Origin: Pegoplata infirma
Taxonomy: Eukaryota; Arthropoda; Insecta; Diptera; Anthomyiidae
Assembly: GCA_963921195.1 (NCBI GenBank)
Contig: OY992536.1
Span: forward strand, 6,696,001 to 6,760,000
Length of the DNA: 64,000 bases
Reading direction: 5' to 3'
The position numbers were made by a program, and so were the translations under genes. The notes beneath the pieces were generated by a model. That model saw nothing but the letters and a program-made list of their open reading frames with translations. It made no database searches and had not been told where the DNA came from. Below are positions 11,126 to 20,932 of the stretch, one piece after another; the stretch's first letter is position 1, and the number at the start of each line of letters is the position of its first letter.

Positions 11126-11753
11126 ATTGACTTGCGTTTAAAGGGTTAAAATGTTCTACAAATATTTTTTGCATCAAATTTCACCAGGGGTTACTGAAGG
11201 CAGAAAATTCGACTGGTATAAGGAAAATGCAGAAAAAGGGTTAATTGTAAACTATCATTAATTTTTATACATATTTATGCCAGAAACCGTATACAATTGT
11301 GACCAAAAAATATAGGAATAAATATAAAAAATGAATGATACTTTATATTTAACGCTTTTTATGCATTTTGCTTATGCCGGTCGAACTTGCTGCCTTCGGA
11401 AATTTGATGCTGAAAATAATCGTAGAACATTTTAACCCTTTCTTAAAAAAAGGACTAAAATGACCCATTAAAACGGGAGATAGTGGTTTAACATACTCTA
11501 GAAAAAAATTCCCCAAAAAATTCTATTAAAGACATTCAAACACTATTTCAAGCTCAAGAGAACACTTATATTATTTTTTTCGATTTTTTTTCAACGCCTA
11601 AAAAAAAAGTGAAAAATTTAGTAGTTAAAGCCCACTAAAATTTGAGACGTTACAGAGCAAAACCCCTTCGGGTTATTATCACTACACATGAGTACTTTCA
11701 AACTGTCTTGGTTTGGTTGAGGCCCTTAATGTGCTGTTGCACAGTGTAATTAA
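11126..11753. other. AT-rich stretch, no feature recognised
   Basis: It has no terminal repeats or shared family words that I could identify, apart from 'gaccctt'-like scraps, and no protein-like frame. Confidence 0.4.
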
Positions 11754-12035
11754 GGCAACAGAAAACTAGCAGTTATGAATTTATTTTGAGGCCTAAAACT
11801 ATGCAACAAAATTTTTATAACAGTAGTCAGAAACCAAACATATTTTTAGTGAAATTTATTAAAACAATTAATAATAATGAAGGATTGTCCTGATTTCCTC
11901 CTCTTGAAGGTTTTAGGATGTGTTACTTCAACTAAAAACATTTGCTTTCGTTTATTTAATTTTATCAAACACTTATTTTGTATAGCATAGTTTTAGGCCT
12001 CAAAATAAATTCAAAAATGCTAGTTTTCTGTTGCC
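11754..12035. mobile_element. Short inverted-repeat MITE
   Basis: The left arm, GGCAACAGAAAACTAGCA and onward through 'aaaactatgcaacaaaat', is mirrored on the right by 'tagcatagttttaggcctca' and TGCTAGTTTTCTGTTGCC, about 57 bp per arm. The flanks are TTAA-like on the left and 'ctattaa' on the right, so a target duplication is not certain. No frame is encoded. Confidence 0.65.
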
Positions 12036-12102
12036 CTATTAATAATGTAAATGCTTCTTCTTTTTACTGTCCACTAGATGGCGATTTTTATAACTGTTTC
12101 CG

Positions 12103-12213
12103 GAAGTTTATTAAAAGTTCTTAATTTAATTTTTTAGTGACTGAAATTTTGGTTATCACATAAAAATAAATAAAGCAAAGCTAAACAAATCGGATTTACA
12201 CTTCTTTAGTTTT
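12103..12213 (-). repeat. Family L repeat, reverse copy
   Basis: This is the reverse complement of 1785-1905, sharing 'ctgtttccgg', 'ttaaaagttct', 'gttatcacataaaaata' and 'acacttctttagttttt'. The class is unknown. Confidence 0.55.
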
Positions 12214-12899
12214 TATTTGTTTATCTTTTTAACAATAATTATTTTGTTCTTCTTTTCCGTTTCCGGAATTTACTGGAAAAAATAAGCATACGCCATCTAT
12301 ACTTACACTGCGCATCATAACTCTAGTGATCTGAATGTAGTTTAATTCAGACCCCTACATACTAAAAATTTTAGAGAAAAAAAATTTAAAAAGTTCAATT
12401 ATGTTTTTAATAATTTTTTTTAATTGATATGATTAAATTATTTAATTGATTTCGAAAACATCCGTGAATTGAGAATAAATTCACTTTTGCGATATTAAAC
12501 TTTTACAAATTTTAGTTATTAATACTATCACTTTCGTGATAGGTGCAAAATCAATTAAAATTGTAATTGATAGAATAATTTTAGTCATTGAAACTCATTG
12601 TAATCTTTTTGTGTTTTCCAGTAAAGTCCGAAAACGGAAGAGAAGAAAAAAATAATTATTATTCGAAAATTAAGCGAATAAAAAAGTATAAATTCGATTT
12701 GTTTCTGTTTCCTTTATTGATAATCTGTCAAACTCCATATAAAACAAGTAGAAAAGTTAAATTCGACTTGACCGAATTTATGTAAGCATATAATGCCCGT
12801 TAATGTAATGTAATGTTAATAGTAAGTGAAAAAAATTAACAATTTTGGTTAGAAATATTTTGTTTTGAATAAAAACCTTTTTTTAGTCATTTTTGAAAA
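12214..12899. other. AT-rich stretch with an isolated Tc1-like end
   Basis: 'cactgcgcatcataactc' after TA at about 12305 resembles the end of the Tc3-like element at 30154 (CACTCCGCATCATAAC). No partner end was found nearby. The remainder shows no gene. Confidence 0.35.
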
Positions 12900-13680
12900 A
12901 AAAAAAAATTTATTAATTTTTTTTTTGACTGTAAAATTTTTTCGAGTGTATTTTTTTTTGTGTAAAAATGTTTTTGAGTGACAAAAATTCATTTTAAAAT
13001 CTTTTTCTGACTTAACAATGTTTTTAAGCTTGTTTACCGTTTTTTCACCACGTGGTTTAAGGAGGATCCAATCTGAAATTCACGGTTTTGCAAATAACTT
13101 TTGAACCACTTAAACGATTTTGCTGAAATTCAATACGAACCAGACCAGAGGAACGGCAAATACATATGCCAAGCTTATCTCGTAAATTCGAGAAAAACCT
13201 TTGCTGAAATTATCTCTTTTGCTCATAACTTTTGAACCACTGGACCGATTTCGCTCACACAAACATTTTTTTTTCCATGAACAATTTTCATAGTATTTAT
13301 GAACAAATTCATACAATTTATTAACTTTTTCATAATATTTATAAACTTTTTCATAGTATTTATGAATAAATCATAATATGTGAAATTTAAGAATTTTTAA
13401 CATTTTTCATAAATACTATGAAAAAGTTTATAAATATTATGAAAAAGTTAATAAATTGTATGAATTTGTTCATAAATACTATGAAAATCGTTCATGGAAA
13501 AAAAAAATTTTTGTGTGCTGGATTGCTATACCAACCTGACCAGGTAAATTCCCAACATATATGCTAAACTTCAAGAGCCTCTGTCAAGTCTTTCAAAAGT
13601 TAGTGTGTTTTCTACAGACGGATAGAATCAAACTTATATATACCATCTATCACAAGAGTGGAGGGTATAAAAACATAAAT
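12900..13680 (-). mobile_element. Family E (DINE-1-like) element, copy 1
   Basis: It shares 'cataacttttgaaccact', 'ggaccgatttcgct', 'ggattgctataccaacctg', 'accaggtaa', 'gcatatatgt'-like words and a terminal 'gtggagggtataaaaa' with the family E copy at 49236-50160, in opposite orientation. 'ttttcgagtgta' and 'tttttgagtg' repeats at its left mark the same tail that copy 2 has at 49850-50035. It is split by a 262-bp MITE. Confidence 0.65.
13256..13517. mobile_element. Palindromic MITE inside family E copy 1
   Basis: Ends CACACAAA...TTTGTGTG are flanked by CT on both sides. The interior is a near-perfect palindrome made of 'catagtatttatgaa', 'attcatacaatttattaa' and 'cataatatttataaa' words mirrored around about 13385. 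Copy 2 of family E lacks this insertion at the matching point ('gccaaatcggtctagtgg'), so its presence here is an insertion. Confidence 0.75.
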
Positions 13681-13799
13681 TTCACACTGGCTTTAAAAAA
13701 GCGTAAACATATCGCAGAAGAGGTATTCTGTTCGCTGGTGAAAAACCGGTAAAAAAAACCGGTATATGTTGCAGCAATATACTGAAAATGTCAAAATAC

Positions 13800-14467
13800 A
13801 GATTTAAAGAAAATACTTTGTATTATGTTGTTTCCTCTGTTATATTACTTTTTACTTTTCAATCTTAATTTTGCAGATAGTTAACAGAGTTTTCTGCTAA
13901 AATACAGATTAAGCAAAATACTTCGCATTTTTTTATAACCAAAAAAGTTTTTTGTTTTGAGTAGTTTTTGTTACCAAACATCAAAATTTTATCTATATGT
14001 TTATTTTTGAGAAAAAGTTGAAAAAGTAGCAAAAAGTTATAAAAAAATCTTTTCAGAAATCTTATAAAAGTTTTACAAAACAACATGCATTTAACTAAAC
14101 TCTGTAAAAAATTTTTTTTGCATCAAATGCATTTTACAAATATATGTAAATTTAAATAGTTTTTTTTGCTAAATGGCGGTTTATTTAACCAATATTTTAC
14201 TACAAACTCTGTAAATTAAAAGTTTTTTTGTCCAAATCATTTTACAGAGTTTTAAAGTAAAATTACAAAGTTTTCTCTGTCAAAAAACTTTCATATTTAA
14301 CCAATATTTTACTATAAACTCTGTAAATTAAAATTTTTTTTGGCAAAAGCAGTTTACAGAGTTTTTTAGTAAAATTACCGAGAAATGTTGTTAACTGGAA
14401 AAGTATGGTGTACTCTGTTAAATTAGCAGAGTTTTTCTGTAATTTAACAGAGTTATTATTTTGAGTG
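13800..14467. repeat. ACTCTGTAAA-rich repeat, probable MITE with tandem duplication
   Basis: 'aactctgtaaattaaaa' and 'tttacagagtttt' alternate. Two tandem ~110-bp units start 'tttaaccaatattttacta' at about 14186 and 14298. The right end '...ttttgagtgta' is the common TA-type MITE end in this window. The left part (13810-13990) resembles 26920-27080. No clear left terminus was found. Confidence 0.5.
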
Positions 14468-15572
14468 TACGAAAAACATACATGTAGTAACTTTTCTAAG
14501 TGCAAAAAATGTCTCAGGTTCTCAGAATTTTTTATACAAATCTGAGACATTCTTCGTATAGAAAAATTTACTATACGAAAAATATCTCAGAATCTGAGAA
14601 TTTTTCAATAAGAAAATGGTAAGAAACTGTCTAAAATCTTAATTGCCAAAAAGCCCTTGTTTTAAACGTCAAAGCATTGATCAAGGAACAAATTATGGTT
14701 CTTAAACATTTATGAAGCTCTATCAAATAACCAAAAAATAACAAAATCGCTTATCCTCCAGTTTAATTTCCCATGGATTTGCTCTAATAACAAATTTTTA
14801 ACTAACAAATTATTTTATTAAACAATTGATTTTTAAATTCAGAAATTTAATACACTTAATCGTTATTGCCCTTTTATAGTAAGAAAATTCAAATTGAGCT
14901 GAGATATACATACAAAATTTTCATTACATCAATTTTATTTGTTTAAAATTAAAATGTGTTGTAAATTGTATACTGTTGCTCTTATTTTTACAACATAAAA
15001 AAAAAAAAAAAAAAAAAAAACTAAACTAAACAAAATCCTTCAAAAAACTAGGTCTTGATAGATGACAAATCAATTCATTCAAACTGAAATGGATTTTGTT
15101 TTTCCTTTTAATACTCTATTTTTAAACAGTAAAAGTAACAAAAAAAAATATCCTTAATAATAATGCTTCTGTTTTTTAGACTAACCAGATACATTTCAAA
15201 TGTTGGTCAGTAATGGTATGTACGAATATATGCATGTCCAACCCAGTTAGACATATTGTATTAAACAAAAATTTGTTAAGCAATGTTTTAAGTACAAGTT
15301 AATAACAAAAAAAAATTGTTTAATTTTTTTTTTAAATTTCACAAACACCACAGACTTTACACTCGGGTGCCCCTGTGTAAAAAACATTTTAAATACACAA
15401 AATAAAAATGGAAATTTTTAAATAAAGATACGATCCGACATACATGAAAATTTGTTTAAAAAATACTAGAAACATTTCAAAATTTGTTTGCTCATCAGGA
15501 AACAAATCTAAGGGGTAATTCTCTACAAAAAACCGAATACAGTTATCCTTAACAGGAGGAAATTTTTTAAAA
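14468..15572. other. No gene recognised; AT-rich with a poly-A run
   Basis: It contains an A run at about 14998-15020 and a 'ctcagaatctgagaatt' cluster near 14515-14605. It has no terminal repeats and no shared family words that I could support. Confidence 0.45.
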
Positions 15573-15727
15573 TCCCGAAAGATCCCGAAAACTTTTCAAA
15601 AACTCCGCAAATTTCGGGATTAAAAATATCCCGAAAATCCCGGCATCCCGAAATCGGGATTCCCGAAAATTTTTCTTTATTTTCGAATCCCGGGATTAAA
15701 AAAAACTATTCCGATTGAAAGCCCTAG
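15573..15727. mobile_element. CCCGAAA-rich hAT-like end
   Basis: It is dense in 'atcccgaaa', 'tcgggatt' and 'cccgggatt', and ends 'attccgattgaaagcccta'. Read in reverse this starts TAGGGCTTTCAATCGG, a style common to hAT-type MITE termini. I did not find the opposite terminus or a duplication. Confidence 0.35.
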
Positions 15728-16051
15728 TTAATATCTATAAAAGGCTATGTCTCGAAAACTGTTCGACTGATTTCAGAACTTTTTTCAGCATGTCAATATT
15801 GAAAAAAATAATTTATAGCAAGATAATTTATTATTACACCGTCCGACAGCCAATAACAAACATGAACCGGATGTAGGGTTGCCAGACGGCCTGAAATGGC
15901 CTGGATTTTCCAGTTATTTTGGGCCTTGTCCAGTTTCCAGCTAAAGTACAATTTGTCCAGTTAAAAAATAATTTCTTTAATTTTAACAATTATTTTTTTT
16001 TTTTATAAAATTTGCTCATTTTCACTCCTTTTTTTCATTAGGTACTTTTTT

Positions 16052-16185
16052 AAACAACTTGGGCAGTTCAGCGGCACAAATGTTTTCCTTGAGATCGTCG
16101 ATGAACTGAGGACTGTTTCGTACATTTTGCTTTTCAAATAACCCCACAAAAATAAGTCTGGAGGGGTCAAATCTGCAAATCATGC
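16052..16185 (-). pseudogene. Mariner-like transposase C-terminal fragment, reverse
   Basis: On the minus strand one frame gives DLTPPDLFLWGYLKSKMY, and a shifted frame then gives QFIDDLKENICAAELPKLF. These correspond to the conserved PDLxPxDFFLWGYLK...lddLk region near the C-terminus of mariner-type (IS630-Tc1-mariner) transposases, which contains the third catalytic acidic residue. There is at least one frameshift, and no N-terminal or central domain. It is a remnant without function, lying head-to-head with the fragment at 16228. Confidence 0.7.
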
Positions 16186-16227
16186 TGAGTTGTTGTCGCT
16201 CTTTTTTGACATCGCACGTCTAGGGAA

Positions 16228-16330
16228 TTTTAACTGGCCTCCTAGATTTCCAGATTTGACCACTTTGGACTATGGGGTTAATTGAAAAGAAAAATATACG
16301 CCAACAATCCTCAGAACATTGACGAGCACA
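16228..16330 (+). pseudogene. Mariner-like transposase C-terminal fragment, forward
   Basis: The plus strand reads NWPPRFPDLTTLDYG and, after a frame change and a stop, LKRKIYANNPQNIDE. This is the same WPPRSPDLTPxDFFLWGYLK...lde region as the reverse fragment at 16052-16185. Both are short and broken. Together they form a small foldback of transposase-derived sequence inside a hAT-type shell. Confidence 0.7.
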
Positions 16331-17229
16331 ACATCAACATTTCGAGATACTCGAAAAAGTGATGGAAATGCTTAAGAAAGGCAAATTTGCCGTGGAGAAA
16401 AGTAGTCCAAAATAAAAATTTGTATCTCACATTTGAAAGTCGGTTGATATTTATGTATGGGTCCAGTTACTTTTTCAAAATCCAGCTGAAAATTTTCTAT
16501 TGTCCAGTTATTTGACTTCTAGTGTCTGGCATCCCTAACCGGATGACATACGTCTGAAAGTAGATATCAAATGGAGTAAAACTGCATTTACAGTTTTTTA
16601 TTTCGTGATCCTGTTTCCTTTTAAAAGGACTTCAAAGTTTTAAAGGATACATTTTGTAAAATATTTCTGAAATATTTGTACTTTTCTTAGGATGGCACTG
16701 GTGATGGCAAATGAAAGAGCAGGAATTCCCCTAATTTTTCCATTTTTTATTTTGCCACATTAGGATAAAAGGATGTGAATAAAGTCCTTTAAAAACTTTA
16801 TCAAAATATTTTGTTAACAATTTCGAATGATATTGAAGGATAAAGTTTTAAAAGGTTGTAACTTACCTCCTTTTTCCTGATATGTAAAAATAATAAAATT
16901 GGAAAATTAGGGGAGATCCTCCTCTTTCATTTGCTATCACTAGTGGCATCATAGGACAAGTATAAATATTAAAAAAAAATATTTTATAAAATTTATTCCT
17001 CTAAAACTTTGAAGTCCTTTTAAAAGGAAACAGGATCACGAAATGAAAAACTGTAAATGCAGTTTTACTACATTTAGTCTCTTGTTTCAAATGTATAGTG
17101 TCCAGCTAGTACTTAACGACTTTTTAATTTTTATCGGACGGTGTTATTTTCCAAAAATCCAAAATTTTCCAAAAAATTTATCAAAGGGCGCCACACAGTG
17201 TTCTGTCTTCATGTAAAGAGTGGCCAAAA

Positions 17230-18060
17230 ATAGAAGGAGTTAAGTTAGAGCGTTAAAATTTGGAACACTTGTTAAGATCGATAAGATCAAGAAAAATTTT
17301 GAATTTGGTCAATATCCGCCCAAGGATTCGTATCCTTCCCATATATCCTGAAATTAAAATACGGCATAAAACGAAAACTAACGCTTTAATTTTCATGTTA
17401 TTTATTGTAGTTATTGCCTATAATGCCATTAATTATTCTACAAAATTTTGTCCAATTCGGAGCAAGGATACGCCTAGCTCAAAAATGCCCTTTTTAAAAT
17501 AACGTTCAGAAAAAGGGTAAAAATTTAAGTTATATCATGAAATTTTGAAAATCCAACCGCTCAACATGCTCAATGTATTTACCAAAATTTGTGCAAATCG
17601 AAACAAGGATACGCCCTCCTCGAAAATGTCCTTTTTTAAAAAAGTCAAGAAAAAGTTCAAAATTCTAATTCCTTCTAAATTTTTGCATCCGCAACACTTA
17701 GAATATACCTTAAATCTTAATCAAATGAAAAAATTGAAGCAAGGATGCAATATATATATTAAAAATGTCCTTAAAAAATTTACAAAAAAAGTTTAAAAAA
17801 TCCTTCGTACTTCATGAAATTCTGTTCTGATAATGTTAAAAATACCTTATTTTAGTATAATTGAAGCAAGGATTATCCTTAACCTATCCTTAGGATATTC
17901 TTAGCGCATAAATATCCTTTTTTAAACACTTGGGAAAATTCAGGGAAATCCTTTGACCTTAAAACTTTCACAACATTTTTGCACGTAGTATTTAAAATAC
18001 GTTGAATATTGTTTTTAAGTTTAAGCAGGGATTTGCCTATCTCAAAAAGACCGTTATAAA
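17230..18060 (+). repeat. Degenerate ~140-bp tandem repeat, about five units
   Basis: 'gcaaggat' anchors recur at about 17321, 17462, 17606, 17740 and 17867. Most are followed by 'ctcaaaaatg.ccttttt' and an A-rich 'gaaaaagttaaaa' stretch. Spacing shrinks from 144 to 127 bp. The short frames at 17260-17796 run through these units and show no domain. Confidence 0.6.
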
Positions 18061-18836
18061 ATAAGGAAGTAAAAATATAGTACAACGTACTTCCTCAACA
18101 AAATCTTTCTAAATAAAAGTCTGCATCTGTTAATGTACAACTGGTGTCTAGCCAAGCATCTAATTTGTGTCAGGCCTGGATGACAAATAATGGTGCTTGG
18201 ACCAATTTAAATAAAATTTTAAATTTTGCATTCCGATTTATTATGTGTTCCATAACTATTATTCGCAATACATTTCAAATTATCAAGGACAACTGCTGCA
18301 TCTTGGTGTTTTCGTTAAAAAAATTTTCAAATTTATATTCGGGTTCCCACAAAAAAAAATTGATTAAAAACAAAAGTGGAAAAACGTGGACGAGTTCTTT
18401 TGTTATTTGTAATCTACATACTTATATCAATATTTTCTGCAAAGAACTAAGCGCGCCAATGAGGGCCACAAAAATGGCTGACTATCAAATATGAAATTTG
18501 CAAAATAAATTAGTATTTTATTTGGAACTCACTTTATAACAGCGTTACTTACCATATGATTTACTTATGTCGACCAAAACAGCATTATCATACAAGCAAC
18601 ATATCTAACTTAAAACTTCATTACCAATAAGGTCGAATTTTAAATGCAATATAATTATTTAACCGTTACAAGTACATGTGGATTTCAAAGATTTTAAAAC
18701 CAAAATATGATATATTTCAAAAAGTTCAATTTTAGAGACATGTAACTTAAAAACTATTAAAGATATCTATAAACTTTTGGATTTGTTTTATTTATGATGT
18801 TTTCTTAAAATAAAATTCATATAACCTTAAGTTTTA
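18061..18836. other. No gene recognised
   Basis: A 116-codon frame at 18144-18494 has a composition typical of AT-rich noncoding DNA and no motif. The target-site copy TAAGTTTTA for retrotransposon A lies at 18828-18836. Confidence 0.45.
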
Positions 18837-20397
18837 CTAGAAAATACTAGTAAATACTAGAAAATACAAAATCCCAGAATTTAGAAAGGTTCGAGTGGGA
18901 GGAGTTGAAATTCCAATATCACCGCATGCCAAATTTCTTGGAGTGTTCTTGGACAGTAAGCTGTTCTGGAACAAGAACTCTGAAGAAAGGGTAAAAAAGG
19001 CAAACAACGCGTATTACGCGTGTAAGAAAATGTTTGGCAGTACCTGGGGTCTAGAACCTAAAGTCACTTACTGGATTTATACTTCAATCGTAAGACCAAT
19101 CTTACTCTATGGAGTTTTAGTCTGGCATAAGGCACTCGAAAAGGATGTGACGCTAAAAATGTTTCAGAAGCTTCAACGGCAAATGGGACGGAGTATCACT
19201 GGCGCTTTGAGAACAACATCAGCCGACTCTATCGACACTTTATTGCACTTATTACCAATTGATCTTTTTGCTAAGGGCGAGGCTTACAAGGCTTGCCTCA
19301 GACTCAAAGAGTCAAATTGGCTCAAGTATCGCAACTTTGGACACAGTAACATTGCTAATATGGACCGTATTGACTCTGATTACACAGTGCCCAAACTAGT
19401 TTTCGACCGGAAATATGAAGTTAGATTTCCGGATCGAGAATTCTGGTCGATCTGGCAGGGCCCTCCTGCGAACTCGATAAATATCTTTACTGATGGATCG
19501 AAGCAATCGCATGGTGTGGGAGCTGGTTTCACAATATTGGAACTAGACCAACACTTATCTTTTAAATTACCCGCAGACTCGAGTATCTTTCAGGCTGAGA
19601 TAGCTGCTATATCAAAAGCTGTGGAATTTATGGCAAAGGAAAAAGGTGCAACCCTTAATTTCTACGTGGATAGTCAAGCTGCTCTAAAAGCACTCTTGAG
19701 CTACCAAATTAAATCGAAAACGGTTTTAAAGTGTTACGAGAATTTAAAACAACTTTGCTTGAATAATGAAGTTACCTTATTATGGGTACCAGGGCACGAA
19801 GGAATAGAAGGAAACGAGAAAGCAGATGAACTCGCGAAACTTGGAGCAGATGGCATAGGTACCACCATAATGCTTTCACCGCCACTCCAGCATTACAAAC
19901 TCAAACGAAATACCCTTACTGTCGCCAAGGCAAATCGAAGATGGAAGGAACTTAGGACAAGTCGTATAAGCAGAATTTTATGGCCACGCTATGATTTAGG
20001 AAGAACAAAATTCTTACTAACACTTACGAGAATAGAATGTCGTATGTTGACAGGTCTAATAACGGGACACTGTCTTGTCGGAAAACATGCCAAGAACATG
20101 AATCTTATTACGGACGCAAGCTGTAAAAGGTGCGAGACACCAGACGTCGAGGAGACCATTGAACACATCCTGTGTCACTGCCCGGCTTTGGCACGAACTC
20201 GACTATCAATTATGGGAAGTTCACAGTTCGAGACTTTGGAGGAAATTACGAGGATAGACCTGATGAGTTTGAAACAGTTCGCGATGAAGGTCAATGTATT
20301 TAGTTTACATCGATAAGCGGAAAGAGTTTTGTGGTATCGCTATGGACCAACTGGTCTATGCGGAGTGCCCATCTGGCACCGCCACCCTAACCTAACC
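18837..20397 (+). mobile_element. Non-LTR retrotransposon copy A, 5'-truncated
   Basis: The 3' part of a LINE is present: end of the reverse transcriptase region, RNase H, a zinc-knuckle-like motif, and a 3' UTR ending in CCCTAACCTAACC. The 9-bp word TAAGTTTTA occurs at 18828-18836 and 20398-20406 and can be read as a target duplication. The 5' edge has three near-repeats of CTAGAAAATA. The tail is short CCTAA repeats rather than poly-A. Copy B at 36807-39287 ends with the same 3' UTR and tail. Confidence 0.85.
18841..20316 (+). CDS. Retrotransposon polyprotein C-terminal part (RT end, RNase H, CCHC)
   Basis: This is an open frame of about 491 codons with no ATG at its head; it is the truncated 3' end of ORF2. 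Counting from the GTG at 18895, residues 1-110 (FLGVFLD, YxxxVRPILLYGVLVW) match the C-terminal flank of LINE reverse transcriptases. Residues ~195-320 are RNase H, with acidic residues visible in TDGSK, AEIAAI, VDSQAAL and GNEKADELA, plus WVPGHEG. Near the C-terminus, CKRC...EHILCHCP is a CCHC-type motif. RNase H places it in the I/LOA/R1-like groups rather than Jockey. The catalytic YxDD region and the endonuclease are missing, so it cannot move itself. No stops occur inside, so the copy is fairly young. Its GC content exceeds that of the flanks. Confidence 0.9.
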   Translation, partial: KILVNTRKYKIPEFRKVRVGGVEIPISPHAKFLGVFLDSKLFWNKNSEERVKKANNAYYACKKMFGSTWGLEPKVTYWIYTSIVRPILLYGVLVWHKALEKDVTLKMFQKLQRQMGRSITGALRTTSADSIDTLLHLLPIDLFAKGEAYKACLRLKESNWLKYRNFGHSNIANMDRIDSDYTVPKLVFDRKYEVRFPDREFWSIWQGPPANSINIFTDGSKQSHGVGAGFTILELDQHLSFKLPADSSIFQAEIAAISKAVEFMAKEKGATLNFYVDSQAALKALLSYQIKSKTVLKCYENLKQLCLNNEVTLLWVPGHEGIEGNEKADELAKLGADGIGTTIMLSPPLQHYKLKRNTLTVAKANRRWKELRTSRISRILWPRYDLGRTKFLLTLTRIECRMLTGLITGHCLVGKHAKNMNLITDASCKRCETPDVEETIEHILCHCPALARTRLSIMGSSQFETLEEITRIDLMSLKQFAMKVNVFSLHR

Positions 20398-20406
20398 TAA
20401 GTTTTA

Positions 20407-20932
20407 AGACATTTAGTTTGACCATTTATGGCCAAGGTCACAACACTGTGCGCCACAGGTTAAAATGATCGGATTCTGTTCAAATTAGGTTTAAATTAAA
20501 GGTTGTCTCAAACTCTATAAAAGGGTCACTATAAAAATGTTGAGGACATTTGCAACTTACACACAAAAAATTATTGGCTAAAAATTTTCAATTAAACCTT
20601 AAATTTAAATGAGTCAATCAATGTTTTGATTAAAATTTTTGTTATTTTCTTTAACTATCGAATTACAAATTTTGAAAATACCAGATTTTTTTCGCTTTAA
20701 TTTACTTGAATAGATTAATTCAAAAATACACAAAATAATCGGGTTTTACTTTTTTTTTGTTGTTGGCAACATATTGGAAAGCAAAAAAGATGAATTTTTT
20801 GATAATTTACAATTAATTTGTTAAATCAATCACTTTTTTGATTGACTATAAATAAAAAATTGATCAAATTTTTGATCAAAATTGAAAAAATTTTTGATTG
20901 AAAAAATGTTCCCAATTTGATGATTGGTATAA
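20407..20932. other. AT-rich flank of retrotransposon A
   Basis: It contains 'gattga'/'tcaatc' words typical of small AT-rich MITEs (20575-20900) beginning 'tacacacaaaaaattattgg'. No second terminus was assigned and no gene was seen. Confidence 0.4.

Larger units (their letters stand above)
15874..16537. mobile_element. hAT-type 664-bp element with 8-bp duplication
   Basis: Termini TAGGGTTGCCAGAC and (reversed) TAGGGATGCCAGAC match in 13 of 14. The duplication ACCGGATG flanks it at 15866-15873 and 16538-16545. It sits in the left arm of the family D foldback and is therefore younger. The interior carries two opposed fragments of a mariner-like transposase rather than hAT transposase. Confidence 0.85.
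15837..17143. repeat. Family D foldback, copy 1
   Basis: The termini CACCGTCCGA (15837) and TCGGACGGTG (to 17143) are flanked by TTA on both sides (15834-15836 and 17144-17146). Long mirrored arms follow: 'gtaaaactgcatttacagtt', 'tttcgtgatcctgtttcc', 'ttttaaaaggacttcaaagt', 'atttgtactt' and 'tttcatttgctatc'. The TTA duplication could suit a PIF/Harbinger-type mobiliser, but no transposase is present. A hAT-type element interrupts the left arm. Copy 2 is at 26305-26734. Confidence 0.8.
17186..20455. repeat. Possible older element around retrotransposon copy A
   Basis: 'gggcgccacacagtgtt' (about 17186) and 'aacactgtgcgccac' (about 20440) are opposed, each followed inward by 'ggcca' words (17221 and 20431). 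This suggests terminal inverted repeats of an element into which the retrotransposon inserted. No target duplication was resolved. Confidence 0.35.

Noticed and set aside
12305..12330. Second Tc3-like transposon end
   Set aside because: One terminus-like word only; no partner end, no transposase and no duplication.
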